Assembly: GCA_023415835.1 (NCBI GenBank)
Contig: JAEZJK010000030.1
Coordinates: forward strand, 1 to 9,087
Source of the DNA: Bacillota bacterium
GTDB taxonomy: Bacteria; Bacillota; UBA4882; UBA8346
Length of the DNA stretch: 9,087 nt
Reading direction: 5' to 3'
Below are positions 1 to 5,889 of this stretch, one piece after another; the stretch's first letter is position 1, and each line of letters opens with the position of its first letter. Under the pieces are notes generated by a model. The model had not been told where the DNA came from and searched no databases. It saw only the letters and a program-made list of their open reading frames with translations. The translations under genes and the position numbers were made by a program.

Positions 1-331
1 GTTCCGGCATAATTCGCTCCCAAATCTTTTGAACGAAACCGGCGCCCAAAGCGTCATAACCGGTAAGCACCACGCAGGTCTCAACGTTACCGGCCATTTG
101 TTGCGCCTTAATCTTAGCCGGTAATTCTGGGGCAGTTCCAATGATGTAATCAATCTTAACATTGGGATTTTGGGCGGCGAAGGCGTCGACCGCTCCCCCA
201 ACCATCTGCTTACTGCCCGCCACGTCGATGATCTGCAAGGTTATTTGCTTTGGAGCACCCTGACAAACCGAAAAAAGAACGAGGACAGTTACTAAAACCA
301 GGAGCACGCTTAACCACTTGAACTTTTTCAC
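1..331 (-). CDS. Extracellular solute (sugar)-binding protein of an ABC transporter, N-terminal 110 codons
   Basis: The gene starts inside the window and runs off the left edge, so only the N-terminus is seen. The start is a GTG at 329-331 (minus strand), chosen because an AGAGGAGGAG ribosome binding site (337-346) sits 5 nt upstream. The product begins MKKFKWLSVLL, a basic n-region followed by a hydrophobic stretch to about residue 22: a Sec signal peptide. The cysteine at about residue 23 follows F-S-V, which is a poor lipobox, so lipidation is uncertain. The mature part (ITLQIIDVAGSKQMVGGAVD, then FAAQNPNVKIDYI and a region on moving between sites) has the layout of family 1 extracellular binding proteins, which capture sugars or oligosaccharides outside the membrane for an ABC importer. 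It lies directly downstream of a YesM/YesN-type two-component pair, the usual arrangement for regulated carbohydrate uptake. The substrate cannot be told from this fragment. Confidence 0.75.
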   Translation of the reverse strand, partial: MKKFKWLSVLLVLVTVLVLFSVCQGAPKQITLQIIDVAGSKQMVGGAVDAFAAQNPNVKIDYIIGTAPELPAKIKAQQMAGNVETCVVLTGYDALGAGFVQKIWERIMPE

Positions 332-394
332 TACTACTCCTCCTCTTTTTTTGAAGTCGGTATGACTTCGTATTATGAGTAAATAATTCAAAAT

Positions 395-407
395 CGAAAT
401 CGTTTCG
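395..407. promoter_or_regulatory. Small palindrome in the solute-binding protein leader (operator candidate)
   Basis: CGAAA-TCG-TTTCG is a perfect 5-bp dyad with a 3-nt centre. It lies at about +14 to +26 of the predicted transcript of the binding-protein gene. LacI/GalR and CcpA sites are also short dyads with A-rich and T-rich arms around a central CG, but the centre here is odd-numbered and does not match the cre consensus cleanly. It may equally be a site for the neighbouring AraC-type regulator, or chance. Confidence 0.25.
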
Positions 408-427
408 GCCTCTATAGAAAATTGGTA

Positions 428-456
428 ATCATAGCACATTATTGCAATTTCGTAAA
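428..456 (-). promoter_or_regulatory. Sigma-70/A-type promoter for the solute-binding protein gene
   Basis: On the minus strand TTTACG (451-456, 4/6 match to the -35 consensus) is followed by a 17-nt spacer and TATGAT (428-433, 5/6). A TG sits one base before the -10, making it an extended -10. Transcription would start near 421 and give a leader of about 90 nt. The -35 box lies just beyond the response-regulator stop codon, so the transporter gene can be expressed separately from the regulator operon. No intrinsic terminator separates them, so read-through is also possible. Confidence 0.6.
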
Positions 457-458
457 CA

Positions 459-2060
459 TTATTTTAAATTTTGTGATTGATACTCAGTCGGGGTTATTCC
501 GGTGATTTTCTTGAAGACGCGGGCAAAATAGTTGGGATCCTTATAACCTACCTGATAACAAATATCTTTGATAGTCAGGATGGGATTGGCTAACAGTTCC
601 TTCGCTTTGCGGATGCGAATTCCCGTCAAATAATCGATAAAGTTCTCATTCAATTCCTTTTTAAAAATTTTGCTGAGATAAAAAGGACTGATTTGAATGA
701 AAACAGCTACATCTTCCAATGACAAATCTTTTTGATAATTGCATTCCAGATAGTCGATGGCCATAGTCAATAGGGCATTGGCTCGCGTTGCTTTAATCGT
801 GTTGATTTCAGTTACCTTTTTTAACAGGTAATCCTTGGCGAAAAGATAGATATCCTCTTTTTTATGGAGTAAGCTGATATTTTGGCGGAGTTCCTCCGTG
901 TTAATATCAAACTCGGTTAGGTGGGCATTGGTGTAAGTTCCGCAAAGCAACGCCAATAACATTTCGTATACCTTTTGCCGGTAAACTTCAAAATGGGAGA
1001 AGTTATCCAGGGCCCATTCCAACAGCTCCTCCAATAGTTGCTCGGCGCCGAGACGATCTCCTCTGTAAATACACTGGGAAAGCCTTTCTTCTTTATTTTG
1101 CGGATAGGCGGTTCGCCGGTTGCCTTTTTGAATATCGCCGTAACTGATAATCGAACCGGGTTCCGTTTCATAGCGCAAGGCCCGCTTGGCCTCGAAAAAT
1201 GCCTGATAAATATCGCGTACGGAATTAGATACTCTGCCAATTCCGATACTCAATGTGATCTCCAGTTCGTTGGCGAGGCATTGATTTAACTCGGTAAAGA
1301 GTTCCATCCCCATCAGGCGGAAGCGATATTCATCCGGGAATTCCTCAAACAGAAGCATGAGATAGATCTCCGTCCCGATCGAGCGGATAAAGGCATGATA
1401 ACCGGTTTTTTGAAAGTAATTTTTCAACCATTCCACTAACCGCTTATTTAGAATTCTTTTTTCAACCCCTGAGCCATTTGCACCGGGAACAGGTTGATAA
1501 AAAACAGAGGCCACTACGGATAAAAAGGCCTGGTAATTTGAGTTTAAGATCTCAAAATATTCTTCAATTTCTTGATCATCAATTTCGCCGTAAGCAATTA
1601 ATACCAAAAGATCATCCTCAAAATAACGGGTAATTTGCTGGAGCCTCCGTTCTCTTTCCTCGGTGAGGCGATCTCTGAAGTGTTCCGATTCAATGTTCGC
1701 GATTACCCGCTCCACCGTTGCGACAACCGTTTCGGGCGGGGCCGGTTTGGTGATGTAATCAACCACGCCGAGGGACAGCGCCTCCTTGGCATAATTGAAG
1801 TAATGGTAAGCCGTAACAATGATAATCCTGGTTTCCGGCAGCGCTCCGCTGATTTGGGAGGCAGCTTGAAGGCCGTTTATCCCGGGCATTTGGATATCTA
1901 AAAAAATCAGATCCGGCTTATAAGAGCCGGCTATCTCCACCACTTCCAGGCCATTGGCGGCTTCGCCGATCTCAAAAATACCCGGGAAGTTTTCTCCGAT
2001 AATAAACTTGATGGCTTCCCGCTCCAGTTGCTCATCATCAGCGATTAATAACCGATACAT
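459..2060 (-). CDS. YesN-type response regulator, REC plus AraC-family DNA-binding domain
   Basis: This 533-residue cytoplasmic transcription factor is the output half of a two-component system. The receiver domain (about 1-120) has every expected residue: acidic pair D8/D9, phosphoacceptor D55 in FLDIQMPG, T83 and K105 in DYITKP. A central segment (about 150-420), with SIGIGRVSNSVRDIYQAFFE near 271-290, is typical of YesN-like regulators. The C-terminus (about 430-530) carries two AraC helix-turn-helix units, ending in the signature ICYQVGYKDPNYFARVFKK and GITPTEYQ. Length is normal for the family. The ATG at 2060 has GAGGAGG (2068-2074) 7 nt upstream. The gene overlaps the end of the kinase gene by 16 nt, implying translational coupling. 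By family precedent it activates the adjacent sugar transporter when phosphorylated; the signal and exact targets are inferred, not seen. Confidence 0.93.
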   Translation of the reverse strand: MYRLLIADDEQLEREAIKFIIGENFPGIFEIGEAANGLEVVEIAGSYKPDLIFLDIQMPGINGLQAASQISGALPETRIIIVTAYHYFNYAKEALSLGVVDYITKPAPPETVVATVERVIANIESEHFRDRLTEERERRLQQITRYFEDDLLVLIAYGEIDDQEIEEYFEILNSNYQAFLSVVASVFYQPVPGANGSGVEKRILNKRLVEWLKNYFQKTGYHAFIRSIGTEIYLMLLFEEFPDEYRFRLMGMELFTELNQCLANELEITLSIGIGRVSNSVRDIYQAFFEAKRALRYETEPGSIISYGDIQKGNRRTAYPQNKEERLSQCIYRGDRLGAEQLLEELLEWALDNFSHFEVYRQKVYEMLLALLCGTYTNAHLTEFDINTEELRQNISLLHKKEDIYLFAKDYLLKKVTEINTIKATRANALLTMAIDYLECNYQKDLSLEDVAVFIQISPFYLSKIFKKELNENFIDYLTGIRIRKAKELLANPILTIKDICYQVGYKDPNYFARVFKKITGITPTEYQSQNLK

Positions 2061-3586
2061 GGCCGATCCTCCTCAAAGCTTTTGGTTATTCGGAGCGTAA
2101 TCACCGTTCCGAAATTCAATTTACTTTGTAAGCGAAAACAGGTTGGGTTTTTATAATAAAGAATCATCCGGTCACGGACGTTATTGATTCCGATCGCGGT
2201 GGTTTGGCCTTTTAAATCGAATTCGTCGCTGCCGGCTAAAATGGATTTTATTTGACCTTTTGGGATCCCAACCCCGTTATCGATGATCTTTAGATAAATT
2301 CCGTTTTGTTTCCGATAAGTTTTGATCCGGACGGTCCCTCCGTTCACTTTTGGTTCGAGCCCGTGGATGATTGCATTTTCAACCAGCGGTTGGATGATGA
2401 AACGGGGGATCTGAACGCCGCTGAGATCACGGCAAACAATCTCAAAACCGATCCGGGAACCAAAACGGGTTTGTTGAATATGGACATATTTTTTAACGAC
2501 CGCCAATTCTTCCTCTAACAAAACTTCTTTAGTTGAGCTTTGCAAGTTATAGCGGAAAATATCGGAAAGGCTTTGGATTAACTGGGTGGTCTCCTGGGCC
2601 TTTTCAAACATGGATTTCCGCATGATGGTGTTGAGGGTATTAAACAAAAAATGAGGATTGATCTGAGATTGCAATGCCAGGAAACGGGCTTCGTTAAGTT
2701 GCTCGGCTATTTTCAGATTTTTCATTTCCTCTTGATAAAGTTTCCGCTCTAAATTGGATTTCTCGGTGATCTCCGCAATCATGTTTTGGATACTGGCCGC
2801 CATTTTATTAAAAGCAAAAGCGAGAATGTTTAGATCGTCGGAAGAATTGATATTGAGTTTTTCGGTTTGAAAATTTCCCTTGGCAATCTCGATGGAATAG
2901 GCGGTTAGCTTCTTAATCGGCTCGGTAATCGTGCGCGATAACATGAAAACATAAATGATACCGATGATCCCGATGGCGATTAGACTAATGATGATCGTAA
3001 TTATTTTTGAGGCGGCGGAGAAGTTAGAATTCCGGGTAATTGCGTCATAGCTGGCATTAATTGATTTGCTGGTTACGGTATCGATTGAAATACTAATCGA
3101 ATTGAGCTCCCTTTTAAGGGCGGCGTAATTGGCCTCACTCGTCGGCAAACGGATTAGTTTTTGAATGGCCGCGATATTGGTCAGGATTTGGCTGCTTTCT
3201 TCGGGAGCGACATCACTTAAAGCCTTGGCGGCCGGGGCCATTTCGGTATCGATCCGGGGGAGCCCTTGGATTTCCGTTTCATTAATTAAAAAACGCATCC
3301 CGCCCCTGCCGGTTAGGACTTTAATATATTCCTTCTCAATTAACTCCACATAGGTTTTGATGATAATTACGTTATTAAACCGGTTGGTGCTGATTTTGGC
3401 AATATCCAGACTGGACTTTTGCATTCGGTCGTTGATATAGACTCCGGTAACCCCTTGAATGATAAAGAAGAGGATCATGATGATGATAATCACTAGTAAC
3501 TGGTGAAAAACCTTGAGTTTCGAAAGGGGTATCCGTCCGGCCAATTTCCAAAACGGGCCGCGCCAATTGACTACATTTTTATTCAT
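2045..3586 (-). CDS. YesM-type sensor histidine kinase (HAMP, His_kinase/HATPase)
   Basis: This 513-residue membrane sensor kinase is the partner of the overlapping response regulator. A first membrane helix (about 28-50) is followed by an extracytoplasmic sensor region of about 140 residues and a second helix (about 195-216). Then come a HAMP linker (TEPIKKLTAYSIEIAKGNF, about 221-239), a coiled coil, and the LytS/YesM-type phosphorylation motif INPHFLFNTLN with H312. The ATP-binding domain shows the N box LVENAIIHG (about 401-409), G1 DNGVGIP (436-442) and the AIGINNVRDRM motif (464-474), so it looks intact. The small sensor region resembles no named ligand domain I can recognise. The ATG at 3586 has AGGAG about 9 nt upstream. 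The 156-nt gap to radC holds no convincing promoter, so where the operon's transcript begins is open. Confidence 0.93.
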   Translation of the reverse strand: MNKNVVNWRGPFWKLAGRIPLSKLKVFHQLLVIIIIMILFFIIQGVTGVYINDRMQKSSLDIAKISTNRFNNVIIIKTYVELIEKEYIKVLTGRGGMRFLINETEIQGLPRIDTEMAPAAKALSDVAPEESSQILTNIAAIQKLIRLPTSEANYAALKRELNSISISIDTVTSKSINASYDAITRNSNFSAASKIITIIISLIAIGIIGIIYVFMLSRTITEPIKKLTAYSIEIAKGNFQTEKLNINSSDDLNILAFAFNKMAASIQNMIAEITEKSNLERKLYQEEMKNLKIAEQLNEARFLALQSQINPHFLFNTLNTIMRKSMFEKAQETTQLIQSLSDIFRYNLQSSTKEVLLEEELAVVKKYVHIQQTRFGSRIGFEIVCRDLSGVQIPRFIIQPLVENAIIHGLEPKVNGGTVRIKTYRKQNGIYLKIIDNGVGIPKGQIKSILAGSDEFDLKGQTTAIGINNVRDRMILYYKNPTCFRLQSKLNFGTVITLRITKSFEEDRPCIGY

Positions 3587-3742
3587 GTCGTTACACTCCT
3601 AAAAAAAATAGTCCCGCCAACTCCCTAAATATGCCACTTGCTTCAATTTTAAGCCATTTTCCTCAAAGATTAAAGTAAAATGTGTGATAGGGGATAGTTC
3701 CCTGTTTAGCACTGAAAGTTGATTAGCCCCTCCGTTTAACGG

Positions 3743-4192
3743 TTAGATTAACTTCTCCTCCTTCAAACTGAAATACTTCCCTTCCCCGATGATAATATGA
3801 TCGATCAGTCTGATATTCAAAAACTCCCCCACGTCCTTGAGCCTCCTGGTGATCGCCAGATCCCAGGCGCTGGGTTCCGGGTCGCCGCTGGGATGGTTGT
3901 GGAAAGCGATGATCGCAAACGCGTTATTGGTCATGGCCGCTTTGAAGACTTCCCGGGGTTCGACGGTAACGGATTCGAGGCTACCCTGGCCCAAGATATG
4001 AAGGCCGGTAATTTTATATTTGGTGTTAAGGGAGATTATCCCGAACTTTTCGACGGGTTCGCTTTTCAGGTCGAGGAGGAGATCTAACAGATGGTGGCAG
4101 GTTTGGGAGTTGGTGATCTGGAGATCTAGATCGTAACGGTGGTGGGAGAGACGAATTTGTTTGAGGGTGTATATGTTGATGGAAGTCGGCAT
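3743..4192 (-). CDS. radC: Short stand-alone RadC/JAMM-domain protein (149 aa)
   Basis: The product is a RadC-family (MPN/JAB) protein. The zinc-binding JAMM signature is complete: upstream E48, then HNHPSGDPEPSAWD giving H98, H100, S108 and D111 (numbered from the chosen start). It lacks the N-terminal helix-hairpin-helix part of full-length chromosomal RadC (around 220 aa). That makes it like the short copies often carried by mobile or accessory DNA. I chose the ATG at 4192 because AAAGGA (4202-4207) lies 9 nt upstream. A longer in-frame ATG at 4240 would add 16 residues but has no ribosome binding site and lies within a hairpin-forming stretch. The biochemical role of RadC is unsettled; the old link to DNA repair was withdrawn, and metalloprotease activity is only inferred from the motif. 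It stands alone: the kinase lies 156 nt downstream and a long non-coding block lies upstream. Confidence 0.88.
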   Translation of the reverse strand: MPTSINIYTLKQIRLSHHRYDLDLQITNSQTCHHLLDLLLDLKSEPVEKFGIISLNTKYKITGLHILGQGSLESVTVEPREVFKAAMTNNAFAIIAFHNHPSGDPEPSAWDLAITRRLKDVGEFLNIRLIDHIIIGEGKYFSLKEEKLI

Positions 4193-4221
4193 AGGGATCA
4201 GTCCTTTGCGTTTGGGATCGT

Positions 4222-4275
4222 TACGCTTTATGCGTAGCACATTACGCGGAAAAACATTGTTTGGGGTGTGTTTTT
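4222..4275. repeat. Alternating hairpins upstream of radC
   Basis: TACGC (4222-4226), GCGTA (4232-4236) and TACGC (4243-4247) are spaced so that the middle copy can pair with either neighbour, giving two mutually exclusive hairpins. Just beyond, AAAAACA (4250-4256) can pair with TGTTTTT (4269-4275) over a 12-nt loop. All lie in the radC leader or promoter zone, so switching between folds could influence radC expression. This is inferred from sequence only. Confidence 0.4.
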
Positions 4276-4324
4276 AAAATTCGAAATCCATTCTTTGAAC
4301 TTTATGTGGGCTCACGGTTTCGAC

Positions 4325-4385
4325 GGCGAATTCTTTTTGCACCGACCAAAAAGAACCAAAAAGTCGCCACGGAACCCATGGTTCC
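4325..4385. repeat. Compound hairpin plus GGAACC palindrome
   Basis: TTCTTTTTG (4331-4339) and CAAAAAGAA (4347-4355) form a perfect 9-bp stem with a 7-nt loop, enclosed by GGCGA (4325-4329) pairing with TCGCC (4364-4368). Immediately after, GGAACC-CAT-GGTTCC (4371-4385) is a perfect 6-bp dyad. The two structures are only 2 nt apart. Confidence 0.55.
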
Positions 4386-4520
4386 CGGACCCTCCTTCAT
4401 TCATCCCGGTTCTTGAATGCCGCCGCCCGCTCTCGGACCTCCATGTCCTCCGCTAGTTCGGTCCATCCTGAACCATACATCCATGGCAAACTGACTGTCA
4501 ACCAAGTAAATCCTTCCGTT

Positions 4521-4579
4521 GGCGACCACTTTTATACGTCCTGTATAGAACCGTCGCCAGACTCCATCCTTGGAGTCTG
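4521..4579. repeat. Two adjoining stem-loops, one nested
   Basis: GGCGAC (4521-4526) pairs with GTCGCC (4553-4558) and encloses a second stem, TATAC (4533-4537) with GTATA (4543-4547), separated by a nearly symmetrical internal loop. The last base is shared with the next hairpin, CAGACTCCA (4558-4566) and TGGAGTCTG (4571-4579), a perfect 9-bp stem with a TCCT tetraloop. Stacked helices of this kind are typical of folded RNA. Confidence 0.6.
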
Positions 4580-4630
4580 AACGAAAGCCATTTATGTAAG
4601 TTTTTAAACACAAAGTCTGAGTTACACCGG

Positions 4631-4679
4631 CCGACAGGAAGTCGGGCGCGTGGCACGGGAACATGGATGTTCCACGCCA
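4631..4679. repeat. Two more consecutive stem-loops
   Basis: CCGAC (4631-4635) pairs with GTCGG (4641-4645) over AGGAA. Six bases on, TGGC (4651-4654) pairs with GCCA (4676-4679). That outer stem encloses GGAACAT (4658-4664) and ATGTTCC (4667-4673), a perfect 7-bp arm with only 2 nt between. With a 2-nt gap the innermost pair would open in RNA, or the arms could extrude as a DNA cruciform. Confidence 0.55.
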
Positions 4680-4683
4680 TCGG

Positions 4684-4722
4684 CGTCTTGAACCTACCCT
4701 GAAGACGACTGCACGGATGCAG
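4684..4722. repeat. Paired hairpins CGTCTT/AAGACG and CTGCA/TGCAG
   Basis: CGTCTT (4684-4689) pairs with AAGACG (4702-4707) across a 12-nt loop. One base later CTGCA (4709-4713) pairs with TGCAG (4718-4722) around CGGA. These continue the series of closely spaced short stems. Confidence 0.45.
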
Positions 4723-4757
4723 GAGTCTATTTAAATGGCGCAAGCCTTTCCTTCGGA

Positions 4758-4845
4758 GTGTCAGGATGACACGGAGCTATTGCGGGGTCGAGGGCGGCAA
4801 TCCGCCCTGCGCCGGGAGTTTGAGGGTGTGGCGCGACACCCTCAA
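4758..4845. repeat. Three strong GC-rich hairpins in 88 nt
   Basis: GTGTCA-GGA-TGACAC (4758-4772), AGGGCGG-CAAT-CCGCCCT (4791-4808, 7-bp stem, tetraloop) and TTGAGGGTGT/ACACCCTCAA (4820-4829 and 4836-4845, 10-bp stem, 6-nt loop) follow one another with 11-18 nt linkers. No T-run follows any of them on either strand, so they are not ordinary intrinsic terminators. The last marks the right end of the first hairpin block; sequence beyond it is AT-rich and unstructured. Confidence 0.65.
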
Positions 4846-5032
4846 GGCAAAAATATCGTACATAGAAATAGCCCGAAGCACTTTGATATATCTTTTATAA
4901 TTACACCTGAAATAGTTTTATTTTTCCCTTTTCCCAATTTTCGTGAGTGTCCTGTTATTTTTATGACTATTTTGGTTTGTTGGGTATTAGAGGCTAAAAC
5001 ATTAGTCCAGAACCAAGATTAGTCGGGATTTT

Positions 5033-5076
5033 ACGGATTATGAGATGGTGGATGGTATAAATATCAGTCAATCCGT
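5033..5076 (+). promoter_or_regulatory. Weak extended -10 promoter candidate inside a long-loop stem
   Basis: TGG-TATAAA (5053-5061) matches an extended -10 with no good -35 upstream. If used, a plus-strand transcript would begin near 5068, pass through the 186-nt near-palindrome and could stop at the hairpin and T-run at 5306-5331. The same stretch is flanked by ACGGATT (5033-5039) and AATCCGT (5070-5076), a 7-bp inverted repeat that may instead be part of a larger fold. Confidence 0.25.
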
Positions 5077-5097
5077 GGATGAAAATCTTATAACATT

Positions 5098-5283
5098 AAG
5101 GCCTAAAAGCGACCTAACTCTTGCTCTTCCCCTGGAAAGCAGATTCGAGAAGCTAATTCAAGTGGAAGAGTAACCCTAACCGTTGATCTCTAAAAGCTTT
5201 TAGACCCCGAAGGCATAGGTTACTCTCCCACTGATTCCGCTTCTACGAAAATCTTCGTTGGGGAAGAGCTAGAGAGAGGCCTT
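5098..5283. repeat. Long imperfect inverted repeat (about 186 nt): structured RNA or MITE-like candidate
   Basis: The two halves are complementary in an ordered series of blocks. From the outside in these are AAGGCCT (5098-5104) with AGGCCTT (5277-5283), CTCT with AGAG, and GCTCTTCCCC (5123-5132) with GGGGAAGAGC (5260-5269). Then come TTCGAGAAGC (5144-5153) with GCTTCTACGAA (5239-5249), and GTGGAAGAGTAACC (5162-5175) with GGTTACTCTCCCAC (5218-5231, 13 of 14 paired). The apex holds a perfect 16-bp palindrome, TCTAAAAGCTTTTAGA (5189-5204). Helices alternate with unpaired internal loops of similar size on both sides. That pattern suits a folded RNA better than a freshly made palindrome. A decayed MITE-like element is the main alternative; I see no clear target duplication. 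Confidence 0.6.
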
Positions 5284-5305
5284 CGCCCGAATTATATAGG
5301 GTTTA

Positions 5306-5331
5306 TACCGGTTTTAACCGGTAAGGTTTTT
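5306..5331 (+). terminator. Possible intrinsic terminator after the long inverted repeat
   Basis: TACCGGTT (5306-5313) pairs with AACCGGTA (5316-5323), and a TTTTT run begins 3 nt later (5327-5331). The loop is only 2 nt, so the innermost pairs would open. It would end a plus-strand transcript of the preceding long inverted repeat. The T-run is short, so this is tentative. Confidence 0.35.
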
Positions 5332-5335
5332 GATA

Positions 5336-5357
5336 GCCGTGGGTTTTAACCCGCGGC
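5336..5357. repeat. Second GGTTTTAACC-centred hairpin
   Basis: GCCGTGGGTT (5336-5345) pairs with AACCCGCGGC (5348-5357) along 10 bp with one G-U wobble and a TT loop. It shares the GGTTTTAACC core with the hairpin 12 nt upstream, although the outer stems differ. There is no following T-run. It is the last structure before the orphan gene at 5424. Confidence 0.5.
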
Positions 5358-5423
5358 GGGCATTGGTCAAAGTGGTAAAATTACAAAATTTTAGCTAACC
5401 TCGCCACCCTCCAAACCAAACTG

Positions 5424-5816
5424 ATGCCCCGCCTTACAAAGCTTACACCCGAGGAACGGCAGGAGCTGCTGAAAATGGGCGACAAGACCGTCGCCTTCGT
5501 CCAAAAATCGTTGGAATACTGCCAAACCAACCCCGACCTAGTCCCGCCCTTCGTCAACGTCGAAGAGTTGGCCGTCGACGTCACTGCGGTGGAGACCATC
5601 CGTTCCATCTACCAGCCGATGCTGCAAATTACCAACGCCCTCTCGGACACCATGGCCGTCTCCGGCAGCGAAGCTTTATCCGCCTGCCTGATGTTTTACA
5701 GTTCCGTCAAAAACGCCACGCGTTCAAGTAATCAGAAAGCGGAGACCATCTATAACGATCTGGCTGACCGTTTCCCCGGCCGGAGCCGGAAGGAAAAACC
5801 CGCGGCCGGCGAATAG
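5424..5816 (+). CDS. Conserved-looking small protein of unknown function (130 aa)
   Basis: This is a plausible real gene of unknown function. The product is soluble, with no signal peptide or membrane helix, and apparently mostly helical. An N-terminal part (1-45) runs LTPEERQELLKMGDKTVAFV, then an EYCQTNPDLVPPF turn; a middle part (46-100) includes VDVTAVETIRSIYQPMLQIT and GSEALSACLMFYSSVK. The C-terminus has ETIYNDLADRFPGRSR and a charged tail. I have an impression of similar 120-130 aa hypothetical proteins ending in a DL..RFPGR motif, but cannot name a family. It begins at the only ATG of the frame, which has no Shine-Dalgarno sequence upstream, unlike the other genes here. It is GC-richer than its surroundings, is the sole plus-strand gene, and is followed at once by a strong terminator: a single-gene unit, possibly acquired. 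It sits between the hairpin block and the 21-nt repeat array. Confidence 0.72.
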   Translation: MPRLTKLTPEERQELLKMGDKTVAFVQKSLEYCQTNPDLVPPFVNVEELAVDVTAVETIRSIYQPMLQITNALSDTMAVSGSEALSACLMFYSSVKNATRSSNQKAETIYNDLADRFPGRSRKEKPAAGE

Positions 5817-5823
5817 ACAGTAT

Positions 5824-5868
5824 AAACCCCGGCGTCAAGTTACCAACACGACACCGGGGTTTTGTTTT
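5824..5868 (+). terminator. Intrinsic terminator of the 130-aa gene
   Basis: AAACCCCGG-C-GTC (5824-5836) pairs with GAC-A-CCGGGGTTT (5850-5862), a 12-bp stem with one C/A mismatch and a 13-nt loop. It leads directly into TTTTGTTTTGTT. It starts 8 nt after the stop codon and so ends the plus-strand transcript before the repeat array. Confidence 0.85.
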
Positions 5869-5889
5869 GTTCCTTCTAGACTTTGGGCT

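Larger units (their letters stand above)
4193..5423. other. 1.2-kb non-coding, hairpin-dense region
   Basis: I find no credible gene here: open frames lack ribosome binding sites and run through hairpins. Perfect inverted repeats occur almost back to back, mostly with loops of 2-9 nt. The main ones are listed separately: 4222-4247, 4325-4368, 4371-4385, 4521-4579, 4631-4679, 4684-4722, 4758-4845, 5033-5076, 5098-5283 and 5306-5357. The stretch 4850-5030 is AT-rich and shows no structure. The hairpins differ from each other in sequence, so this is not a REP-type repeat family. One or more large structured RNAs is the simplest reading, but transcription is unproven and the strand is undecided. 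Confidence 0.6.

Noticed and set aside
4308..4330. GGGCTCACGGTTTCGACGG resembles the 5' end of a tmRNA
   Set aside because: No matching tRNA-like 3' half (GGTTCGANTCC with acceptor complement) and no tag-peptide reading frame ending in ALAA downstream.
4758..4845. Intrinsic terminators in the GC-rich hairpins
   Set aside because: None of the three stems is followed by a T-run on either strand.
4735..5022. Plus-strand open frame of 95 codons
   Set aside because: No ribosome binding site, passes through three perfect GC-rich hairpins, then through low-complexity AT-rich DNA; composition is not protein-like.
5098..5283. Integron attC site
   Set aside because: An RYYYAAC-like match exists on one arm but the complementary GTTRRRY core is missing, and no integrase or cassette structure is seen.
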